This document shows, one piece after another, positions 1-5,537 of a DNA stretch of 11,441 nucleotides. The stretch covers positions 1 to 11,441 of the forward strand of contig CADBND010000246.1 of NCBI GenBank assembly GCA_902795875.1, written 5' to 3'. The notes beneath the pieces were generated by a model that was not told where the DNA came from, did no database searches, and was given only the letters and a program-made list of their open reading frames with translations. The position numbers and the translations under genes were made by a program. Each line of letters opens with the position of its first letter. Positions within the stretch are counted from its first letter, which is position 1. Source of the stretch: an uncultured Erysipelotrichaceae bacterium (lineage in GTDB: Bacteria > Bacillota_I > Bacilli_A > Erysipelotrichales > Erysipelotrichaceae).

Positions 1-8
1 AAGTCACA

Positions 9-56
9 CCCTCATCTTACACAAAACGAAGAAACCACGATCAACCCAAATGAGGG
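9..56. repeat. Widely spaced 7-bp inverted repeat upstream of the hydrolase gene
   Basis: CCCTCAT at 9-15 is perfectly complementary to ATGAGGG at 50-56, with 34 nt between the arms. It lies upstream of the first gene and its putative -10 box. It could be two regulator half-sites, or the remains of a hairpin belonging to the gene left of the window. No T-tract follows, so it is not an obvious terminator. It may be chance. Confidence 0.25.
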
Positions 57-64
57 ATTGATAA

Positions 65-73
65 TGGTACAAT
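65..73 (+). promoter_or_regulatory. Possible extended -10 promoter element for the membrane hydrolase
   Basis: TGGTACAAT fits an extended -10 (TGn followed by a 5/6 match to TATAAT). No good -35 hexamer stands 16-18 nt upstream. Transcription would start near 80 and give a leader of about 45 nt. A TATAAT at 107-112 is a better hexamer but would start transcription at about the ribosome binding site, so it was not chosen. Confidence 0.35.
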
Positions 74-124
74 TTAATCGTACTAATTGAGATAAAGATA
101 TTCATATATAATCGGGAGAAAAAC

Positions 125-2077
125 ATGAAAAAGAAAAACATCTTTCTGCTTTTGTGTATATGTCTGATCGCATTGGCTTCCGTTTTTATGATGCTGGCGG
201 ACAGGATACAGGGCGATCACGGTCTGGTGGAGATCATCGACGGACAGATCGCTCTTGGGGAGGATCACATCGCCTATAAGCTGTACAAGCCTGTCAGTGC
301 CAGCGCGGAAGAAAAGGCTCCGGCGGTACTTCTTCTGCATGGCTATCAGAATGACCATGAGACTTGTGCGGCATATGCGATCGAACTTGCCCGAAGAGGT
401 GCGGTCGTGCTTTGTCCGGATGAATACGGACACGGCTACACTTCTTCAGGGCTTCTGAAAAGAGGCTATGTGGATCATGTGGTCAAGGTCAATTATGGCA
501 ATGATTCTGTTGAGGATGGGACGTTCAAACAGATCAGCGGTTCCAAGCGTTACCGGGTCCTGATGAATTTCTCCAATCTGTCTTTCTTCAACGATCACTA
601 TTCCAAGGATGATCATGGCAATGCGATACTGGATTCTTCCTGTGGCGGAAGTCTGGCTTACGACTTCCTGGCGGGGCTTGATTATGTGGATAACACGCGT
701 ATGGCGGTGAGCGGACATTCGATGGGGACCTGGTCTTCCTGGACGGTGGCAGCCAATCATGCGAATATGCCCATCGCTCCGAAGGCGATCGTGTTGCAGT
801 GCGGAGAGCTGTTTACCGACAGTGTCTACGATTCAAAAAACATCTCTTTCAACAATGTCCTTCTTCTGCAGGCAAAATACGATGAGTTTTCTTATTTCAG
901 AGATTATCAGCGAGTCGTGGATGACAAACTTCTGAAGTCCGATCTTCGAACATCTTTCCTGAAAACGGATGCAGAAAATGCGAAGTGGAACACCACTTAC
1001 GGAAACTTTTCCGATGGGACGGCCAGAAGAATGGAACTGTTGAATACGAATCATCGTCTCACGACTCATCATGAACACGGTCTGGCGGTCGCTTTGGAGT
1101 GGTTCGATAAGGCGATCGATCTGCCTGTGGATATCCCCTACGATAATATCGTTGCCAACAAAAAGGAAACTTTGGTGCTTGGGGCGATGTTAACGATACT
1201 GACGAGTCTGTTCCCTTTGATGGCATATCTTTTGGAGATACCTTTCTTTGCGGATGTGAGACAGCCGCTTCCTTCTGAAGATACGATGTTGGATAAGAAG
1301 GGTTTGAGGAAGGGAGCTTTGATCACAGTTTTGCTGTCCGGTGCGACTTTCCCGTTCATGACACAGCTTGGTCATGCGCTATTGCCTCTTCCGGAATCGG
1401 TGTTCCGCATGACGGTAGGCAATGGTTTCTTAGGCTGGTATCTGCTTCTTATCATCGTGATGTTAGTGACAAGTTTTATCACCAGAAACAAAAATAAGAA
1501 GAAGGGGATCGAAAATGAGAAGTTCCAGTTCGGTGTATTCCTCAAGTCGCTGTTACTGGCATGTGTGATGATCGCTTATGTCTATGTGATCGATCTGGTC
1601 TATTGTATGGTCTTCGATCTGGATCTGCGTTACATCTGGCCTTTCTTCAAGCCGTTCAATATGATGCGTTTCCTGCAATTCCTGGTCTATATCCCGTTCT
1701 TCGCTCTGTTCTATTATCTGAACAACTCCAAGATCATGCGCGATCTCAGGACAAAGTCTCTGTATCGCAAGGGCTTAGTCGGTTTCATCGGAAACTGGTT
1801 CGTGAATTTCCTGCTCATGGCAGGGGGTGTGATGATCATCGTTCTGATCGAATATATTCCATTCTTTGCGGGGATCGGTCCCGGTGCGGATCTGCTGTTT
1901 GGTTCGACGTTCGGTGGACCGTTCATGTCCATACTGATCCTGTTCGTACCGCAGGTGCTGTTCTTCTCGATCCTTTGTACCTATGCCTATCGTATGACGG
2001 GAAGGGCTTATACCGGTGCGATGCTGGCGGCGATGCTGGCATGCTGGATCGTGACGGGCGGTTCTTCGTTCCTGTGA
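125..2077 (+). CDS. Membrane-anchored alpha/beta hydrolase with polytopic C-terminal domain
   Basis: The 650-residue protein starts at an ATG 6 nt after a GGGAG ribosome binding site (114-118). Residues 6-25 form a hydrophobic signal-anchor. Residues about 40-335 look like an alpha/beta hydrolase: His72-Gly73 after a beta strand (oxyanion region), the nucleophile elbow G-H-S-M-G at 197-201 with Ser199, a plausible acid Asp253 after the next core strand, and a His-rich segment with His316/His318 as the likely catalytic histidine. From about residue 347 to the end there are about eight hydrophobic segments (near 349-372, 396-420, 435-453, 471-497, 514-532, 550-582, 598-620, 629-648). The hydrolase part probably faces outside, tethered to the membrane. 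The substrate is unknown; an ester, acyl or peptide bond is possible. The family is recognised by fold motifs only. The gene stands alone and converges on a phosphatase gene. Confidence 0.8.
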   Translation: MKKKNIFLLLCICLIALASVFMMLADRIQGDHGLVEIIDGQIALGEDHIAYKLYKPVSASAEEKAPAVLLLHGYQNDHETCAAYAIELARRGAVVLCPDEYGHGYTSSGLLKRGYVDHVVKVNYGNDSVEDGTFKQISGSKRYRVLMNFSNLSFFNDHYSKDDHGNAILDSSCGGSLAYDFLAGLDYVDNTRMAVSGHSMGTWSSWTVAANHANMPIAPKAIVLQCGELFTDSVYDSKNISFNNVLLLQAKYDEFSYFRDYQRVVDDKLLKSDLRTSFLKTDAENAKWNTTYGNFSDGTARRMELLNTNHRLTTHHEHGLAVALEWFDKAIDLPVDIPYDNIVANKKETLVLGAMLTILTSLFPLMAYLLEIPFFADVRQPLPSEDTMLDKKGLRKGALITVLLSGATFPFMTQLGHALLPLPESVFRMTVGNGFLGWYLLLIIVMLVTSFITRNKNKKKGIENEKFQFGVFLKSLLLACVMIAYVYVIDLVYCMVFDLDLRYIWPFFKPFNMMRFLQFLVYIPFFALFYYLNNSKIMRDLRTKSLYRKGLVGFIGNWFVNFLLMAGGVMIIVLIEYIPFFAGIGPGADLLFGSTFGGPFMSILILFVPQVLFFSILCTYAYRMTGRAYTGAMLAAMLACWIVTGGSSFL

Positions 2078-2097
2078 GATCTTTATCGCAATATTGA

Positions 2098-2123
2098 AAG
2101 AAGAGCCGGCAACGGCTCTTCTT
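2098..2123. terminator. Shared bidirectional terminator between convergent genes
   Basis: A perfect 11-bp stem (2098-2108 with 2113-2123) closes a GCAA loop of the GNRA type. It lies 20 nt after the stop of the plus-strand hydrolase and touches the stop codon of the minus-strand phosphatase (2122-2124). The T-rich stretch after the hairpin is modest on either strand, so termination strength is uncertain. Its position between convergent genes fits a two-way terminator. Confidence 0.75.
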
Positions 2124-2520
2124 ATAGTTCAGATATCCCTTCCAGGATCTCTTCATATACTTTGTCGTAGTTATCGGTATACCAGGGATCTTCGATATCG
2201 TATGGTCTCAGCATCTTTATCTTGTTTTCGGGATCGTCCATGATCCTCAGGATGTTTTTCATGTTGTAACGGTCCATCACATAGATCTGATCGAAACGAT
2301 CGTAGTCTTGTTTTGTGACCCTTCTTGCATGATGCTTACTGTAGGGAATGCCGTGTCTGTCCAGGCAGCGTTTTGCGGGAGGATAGATGTCGTGTCCTTC
2401 TTCTTCATAGGAAACAGCTGCCGATGCGCATTCGATATCGGGACGGTATTTCTTACAGATGAATTCTGCCATGACACTTCTGCAGATGTTGCCATGACAC
2501 ACAAATAGAATCTTTTTCAT
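2122..2520 (-). CDS. Low-molecular-weight protein tyrosine phosphatase family protein
   Basis: The 132-residue protein carries the LMW-PTP P-loop near its N-terminus: Val-Cys8-His-Gly-Asn-Ile-Cys-Arg14-Ser15, with Cys8 as nucleophile and Arg14 binding phosphate. The general-acid loop is Asp111-Pro-Trp-Tyr. The family hydrolyses phosphotyrosine or phosphoarginine on proteins; related arsenate reductases share the fold. At 132 residues it is shorter than the usual 145-160, mostly by compact loops between P-loop and acid loop, but both catalytic elements are present, so it should be active. The start is supported by an AAGG-type site 9 nt upstream on the minus strand (complement of 2530-2533). 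The single-gene unit is divergent from the SPFH gene. No kinase or capsule gene in the window points to a substrate. Confidence 0.88.
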   Translation of the reverse strand: MKKILFVCHGNICRSVMAEFICKKYRPDIECASAAVSYEEEGHDIYPPAKRCLDRHGIPYSKHHARRVTKQDYDRFDQIYVMDRYNMKNILRIMDDPENKIKMLRPYDIEDPWYTDNYDKVYEEILEGISEL

Positions 2521-2549
2521 ATTGCTTTTCCTTGTTCTATCAAAGCAAG

Positions 2550-2569
2550 CAAGACAACTGTATGTCTTG
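2550..2569. repeat. 7-bp inverted repeat in the phosphatase upstream region
   Basis: CAAGACA (2550-2556) and TGTCTTG (2563-2569) are perfect inverted repeats around a 6-nt centre, about 30 nt upstream of the phosphatase start. It could be an operator or a hairpin in the phosphatase mRNA leader. No convincing minus-strand promoter was found next to it. Confidence 0.4.
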
Positions 2570-2684
2570 TTTAGGGTATATTATTTCTTAGTTTTCTAAT
2601 ATAGCGGCCTTTTTTCTATGATAATTATAAACAAAACGTCATATACGCCGGAATATAGAATGATAAAGTTTTTTCAAAAAATAC

Positions 2685-2711
2685 TTGTTTTTTCAGAAAA
2701 TCGTGTATAAT
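2685..2711 (+). promoter_or_regulatory. Candidate sigma-A promoter for the SPFH gene
   Basis: A perfect TATAAT at 2706-2711 follows an AT-rich tract with alternating T and A runs. The best -35 is TTGTTT at 2685-2690, but the 15-nt spacing is short. Transcription would start near 2718, giving a leader of about 168 nt. A second TATAAT at 2735-2740 has no recognisable -35. Confidence 0.55.
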
Positions 2712-2721
2712 ATACTCATAA

Positions 2722-2733
2722 GGTCATATGACC
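2722..2733. promoter_or_regulatory. Perfect 12-bp palindrome GGTCATATGACC, candidate operator
   Basis: GGTCATATGACC is a perfect palindrome starting about 10 nt after the TATAAT box, so it overlaps or closely follows the expected transcription start. It is flanked symmetrically by ACTCAT (2714-2719) and ATGAGT (2739-2744), which lengthens the dyad. The position is typical of a repressor operator. No cognate regulator is adjacent. Confidence 0.45.
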
Positions 2734-2738
2734 ATATA

Positions 2739-2864
2739 ATGAGTTAACAAGAACTCATAAATCTATCTTGAATCGAATCGTCGTGAACCCTGACGTGAGC
2801 GGAAAGTTGGTGTGATTTGGTTTGAAGGCAGGATTTATGTTTTCAATGATGCGATCTTGCCTTC
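2739..2864 (+). ncRNA. Candidate structured 5' leader (riboswitch-like) of the SPFH gene
   Basis: Several mutually compatible and competing helices can be read. An 8-bp perfect helix pairs 2756-2763 with 2832-2839. It encloses a 12-bp helix with wobble pairs, 2768-2779 with 2814-2825, and a small CGTC/GACG hairpin (2779-2782/2792-2795). Two alternatives exclude the outer helix: ATGAGTT/AACTCAT (2739-2745/2752-2758) and an 11-bp stem (2824-2834/2854-2864, one wobble) that ends 7 nt before the AGGAGG site. There is no T-tract, so control of translation would be more likely than termination. No known riboswitch consensus was recognised; chance pairing in AT-rich DNA is possible. Confidence 0.4.
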
Positions 2865-2885
2865 GGACAATAGGAGGTAAGAAAA

Positions 2886-3674
2886 ATGAAGAATGTACAG
2901 AAAAGATTTATCGTTATCCCTGTTTTGCTGCTTTGCGGCATACTGATCGCTACGCAATGTATCGTAAAAGTCCCTACAGGACATACAGGTGTGATCGTGA
3001 CGTTCGGTAAGGTGGAAAACAGGACACTGGATTCCGGCATGCATTTCAAAGCTCCGTGGCAGTCCATTATCAAGATGGATAACCGTATCCAGAAACAGAC
3101 TGTCGATCTCAGCGCTTTCTCAAAGGATATCCAGGAAGTGAATATGGTCTATACCGTGAACTATCAGATATCCAAAAATGAGGCGATGACGATCTATTCT
3201 ACGATCGGTAAGGAATACTATTCCACCGTGATCTCTCCCAGTGTTATGGAGGCGGTCAAGACGGTTTCTGCCAAATATACGGCAGAGGAACTGATCACTG
3301 ACCGTACGAAACTGGCCGTGGGTATCGAGGAGGAACTGGAGAAGGCTCTGTCGAGATACAACATCCTTCTGGTCTCCACTTCGATCGAGGACATCGATTT
3401 CACGGATGCGTTCACAGATGCCGTCGAGGCAAAACAGGTCGCTCAGCAGAATAAACTGCGGGCAGAGACCGAGGCAGAAACCAAGATCATCGAGGCGAAT
3501 GCGCAGGCAGAGGTCAGAAGGATCGAGGCGGATGCGGAGGCTTATGTCAATGAGACGACTTCACAGTCACTGACCGACAGGATCTTACAGAAGATGTACT
3601 ATGAGAAATGGAACGGAGTCCTGCCGGAGATCGTGAGCGATGGTTCGATGATCCTTTCACCGAACAGGGAATAA
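2886..3674 (+). CDS. SPFH/band-7 (prohibitin/HflC-like) membrane protein
   Basis: The 262-residue protein starts 8 nt after a strong AGGAGG (2872-2877). Residues 8-25 form one N-terminal membrane segment. Residues about 28-185 match the SPFH/prohibitin fold: VPTGHTGVIVTFGKV at 29-43, the D-x-G-x-H-F-K-A-P-W type turn near 49-58, and an IEDIDF-type strand at 167-172. An alanine/glutamate-rich coiled coil runs from about 176 to 225. The family forms membrane-associated ring or cage assemblies that organise membrane domains and, as HflKC or prohibitin, restrain the FtsH protease. At 262 residues it is shorter than HflC (usually over 300). There is no HflK-like or NfeD-like partner next to it, so self-assembly or an unlinked partner is inferred. 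It is monocistronic, between a long leader and a terminator. Confidence 0.87.
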   Translation: MKNVQKRFIVIPVLLLCGILIATQCIVKVPTGHTGVIVTFGKVENRTLDSGMHFKAPWQSIIKMDNRIQKQTVDLSAFSKDIQEVNMVYTVNYQISKNEAMTIYSTIGKEYYSTVISPSVMEAVKTVSAKYTAEELITDRTKLAVGIEEELEKALSRYNILLVSTSIEDIDFTDAFTDAVEAKQVAQQNKLRAETEAETKIIEANAQAEVRRIEADAEAYVNETTSQSLTDRILQKMYYEKWNGVLPEIVSDGSMILSPNRE

Positions 3675-3679
3675 CAATG

Positions 3680-3701
3680 AGCCGCTGAAAAGCGGCTTTT
3701 T
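3680..3701 (+). terminator. Intrinsic terminator after the SPFH gene
   Basis: A 7-bp GC-rich stem, AGCCGCT with AGCGGCT (3680-3686/3691-3697), closes a GAAA loop and runs into TTTTT. It begins 5 nt after the stop codon. Confidence 0.92.
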
Positions 3702-3707
3702 CTGTTC

Positions 3708-3736
3708 TTGATTGCGTATTTTGTTTGCATTATCAT
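3708..3736 (+). promoter_or_regulatory. Sigma-A-type promoter for the AEC permease
   Basis: TTGATT (3708-3713) and TATCAT (3731-3736) are separated by 17 nt and match consensus at 4/6 and 5/6. Transcription would start near 3743, about 22 nt before the translation start. Confidence 0.6.
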
Positions 3737-3764
3737 GATGAAGTAATTATGAAGGGAGATGGAC

Positions 3765-4679
3765 ATGGAACTACTGAGCGTTCTGATAAGACAGGTCTTC
3801 ATCATGTTTGTACTGATGGCTGTCGGATATTATGCCTATAAAAAGGAGCTGATCACCGATCAGGGTTCAAAGGATATCGGTAAGATCTTATTGAATGTTG
3901 CCGTTCCGATGATCGTCATTTCCAACTTCTGTATCGAAAAGAGCCCTGAAAAGACGGCAGAACTGCTTCAGTCGGCGTTCCTGTCGATCCTGGGCATGCT
4001 GCTGTCGGTCCTTGTTTCAGTATTGATCTATCATAAAAGCGACCGTATCGGGGAGTTTTCGGTTGCTTTTTCCAATGCGGGTTTCATAGGCATTCCCCTG
4101 GTACAGGCTACCTTTGGCAGTTCGGCAGTCTTCTATATTACAGCCATGATCGTACTGGTCCCGCTTCTTCAGTGGACGTATGGGGTCTATACGATCACGG
4201 ATGATAAGGGCTTCATGGATCCCAAAAAGGTGTTAAAGAATCCGATCGTGATCGCGGTCATCCTGGGTCTGATCATCTATTTCACGGGATTCCGGATGCC
4301 GAAGATCGCTTCCGATATCATCTCGATGATCTCTTCCATGAATACGCCTCTGGCGATGATCGTGTCGGGAGTCTATCTTGCGCAAAGCGATCTGTTGGCA
4401 ATGATAAGAAAAAAGAACGCCTATCTGGTATCGCTGGTGAGGCTTATCCTGATCCCTTTACTGATGGTGATCGTGTTCCGTTTCCTTCCGTTTGAAAACA
4501 GGACGATGAAGCTGGCCATCCTATTGGCAGGAGCCTGTCCGGTCGGTTCCAATGTGGCGATCTTTGCCAGACAGTATGACAAGGATCATGTTTCTGCGGT
4601 GGAATATGTGTGCCTGTCGACGCTTCTTTGTATCATCACGCTTCCGCTTATGATATTCCTGGCAGATATCATCTTATAA
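3765..4679 (+). CDS. AEC (auxin efflux carrier) family permease
   Basis: This is a 304-residue polytopic membrane protein with about ten hydrophobic segments in two halves. Family signatures are visible: an F-S-N-A-G-F-I-G-I-P-L segment in the first half and a late G-A-C-P-V-G-S-N-V-A-I-F-A segment. Both break membrane helices with Asn, Gly and Pro, as expected for the substrate path of the BART/AEC superfamily. Bacterial members commonly export or import small organic acids such as malate or malonate; the substrate here cannot be told. An in-frame ATG at 3759 directly abuts the GGGAG site (3754-3758); the ATG at 3765 has 6-nt spacing and is preferred. The gene has its own promoter and terminator, so it is probably monocistronic. 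Confidence 0.88.
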   Translation: MELLSVLIRQVFIMFVLMAVGYYAYKKELITDQGSKDIGKILLNVAVPMIVISNFCIEKSPEKTAELLQSAFLSILGMLLSVLVSVLIYHKSDRIGEFSVAFSNAGFIGIPLVQATFGSSAVFYITAMIVLVPLLQWTYGVYTITDDKGFMDPKKVLKNPIVIAVILGLIIYFTGFRMPKIASDIISMISSMNTPLAMIVSGVYLAQSDLLAMIRKKNAYLVSLVRLILIPLLMVIVFRFLPFENRTMKLAILLAGACPVGSNVAIFARQYDKDHVSAVEYVCLSTLLCIITLPLMIFLADIIL

Positions 4680-4704
4680 AAAAGTCATTGCGAAATGACT
4701 TTTT
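4679..4704 (+). terminator. Intrinsic terminator after the AEC permease
   Basis: An 11-bp stem (4679-4689/4694-4704; core AGTCATT/AATGACT) closes a GCGA loop and ends in a run of five T. The A-rich 5' arm begins within the permease stop codon; because the flanks are A-rich before and T-rich after, it could also work on the other strand. Confidence 0.85.
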
Positions 4705-4744
4705 ATGTTGGATCCTTTCGGGATGGCGATGATCGCAAATGTTT

Positions 4745-4750
4745 TATAAT
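4745..4750 (+). promoter_or_regulatory. TATAAT -10 box ahead of the hydrolase/radical SAM pair
   Basis: A perfect TATAAT lies 22 nt before the chosen start of the dienelactone hydrolase gene. No -35 of quality is seen at 16-18 nt. Transcription would begin near 4757, just before the GAGG site, which argues against the upstream in-frame ATG at 4749. Confidence 0.45.
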
Positions 4751-4772
4751 GGAGAAAAGAGAGGTAGAAATA

Positions 4773-5537
4773 ATGTGGAATGATTTCAATACCGGCGATT
4801 ACAGCGGTATGATCGCTGAGACGGTACAGATCAAGGGCTATAAAGGTGACTGCATCAATGTCTATTATTCCCGTCCTTTGAAGAAGGAGAATGTCGGCAG
4901 TATCGTTCTGATCCCGCATATGCCAGGCTGGGACGAGTGGTGCCGGGAGACATCCCGCAGATTCACGGAACACGGTTATGCCGTGGTATGTCCGGATATC
5001 TACAACCGCTTCGGTACGGGGAATCCGGTCGAAGTCTCGAAGAAGATGAGAGAGGCCGGCGGTGTTCCCGATGAATCGGTCATGGGCGATGTGAAGGCTT
5101 CTTTGGATTTTCTGAAGGATCAGCCTCAGTCCAATGGAAAGGCCGGTGTCATCGGCATGTGTTCCGGCGGCAGACATGCGTTTCTGGCGGCTTGTACGCT
5201 CGAGGGGATCGATGCGGCGGTGGACTGCTGGGGCGGCGGCGTCATCATGAAGGAAGAGGAACTGACACCCTCCAGACCTGTCTCGCCGATCGAGAAGGCA
5301 GACGGTTTGAATTGTCCGTTACTGGGGATCTTCGGCAATGACGATAAACATCCGGATGTGAATGAGGTCAATGAGACCGAAAGAGTATTGAAAGAAAAAG
5401 GGAAGGAATATGAATTCCATCGCTATGACGGTGCGGGGCACGGCATCTGGTACTACGATAAGCCGATGTATCGGCAGGAACAGGCGATGGATTCCTTCAA
5501 CAAGACTTTGGCATTTTTTGACAGATATCTGAAATGA
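4773..5537 (+). CDS. Dienelactone hydrolase family protein
   Basis: The 254-residue alpha/beta hydrolase has the family's cysteine nucleophile: G-M-C130-S-G-G-R at 128-134, instead of the serine of most esterases. The acid is probably Asp190 or Asp191 in G-N-D-D after a core strand, and the base His223 in G-A-G-H-G. P-H-M-P-G-W at 48-53 corresponds to the oxyanion region. Members cleave dienelactone or other lactones and esters in the cytoplasm; no signal peptide is seen and the true substrate is unknown. The start at 4773 lies 8 nt after GAGG (4761-4764) and gives the usual family length; in-frame ATGs at 4695 and 4749 lie inside a terminator and a -10 box. Its stop overlaps the start of the radical SAM gene (ATGA), so the two are co-transcribed and probably translationally coupled. 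Confidence 0.88.
   Translation: MWNDFNTGDYSGMIAETVQIKGYKGDCINVYYSRPLKKENVGSIVLIPHMPGWDEWCRETSRRFTEHGYAVVCPDIYNRFGTGNPVEVSKKMREAGGVPDESVMGDVKASLDFLKDQPQSNGKAGVIGMCSGGRHAFLAACTLEGIDAAVDCWGGGVIMKEEELTPSRPVSPIEKADGLNCPLLGIFGNDDKHPDVNEVNETERVLKEKGKEYEFHRYDGAGHGIWYYDKPMYRQEQAMDSFNKTLAFFDRYLK

Larger units (their letters stand above)
2521..2885. other. 365-nt divergent intergenic region with promoter, palindrome and leader
   Basis: No credible protein gene is seen here. The left part is the leader of the minus-strand phosphatase with a 7-bp inverted repeat. The middle is AT-rich with A- and T-tracts (about 2669-2700) resembling an UP element. The right part holds a TATAAT box, a 12-bp palindrome and about 150 nt of potentially structured leader for the SPFH gene. 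These are listed separately. Confidence 0.7.

Noticed and set aside
1561..2097. 178-residue plus-strand frame overlapping the membrane hydrolase
   Set aside because: It is an out-of-frame shadow of the C-terminal membrane domain, rich in Arg, Ser and Cys with no domain.
2756..2839. Assignment of the SPFH leader to a known riboswitch class
   Set aside because: I compared it by eye with remembered purine, SAM, preQ1, c-di-GMP, THF, fluoride and T-box features and saw none of their conserved cores, so it is left unnamed.
2822..3010. Small 62-codon frame overlapping the SPFH start
   Set aside because: It has a non-ATG start, no ribosome binding site, lies in the wrong frame over the SPFH gene and has an unremarkable product.
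4695..4772. Upstream in-frame starts (4695 and 4749) for the dienelactone hydrolase
   Set aside because: 4695 is in a terminator stem and 4749 lies in a TATAAT box; neither has a ribosome binding site, while 4773 does.
4674..5177. 167-residue open frame on the minus strand over the dienelactone hydrolase
   Set aside because: It runs into the terminator and has no domain, and the plus-strand gene explains the codon pattern.
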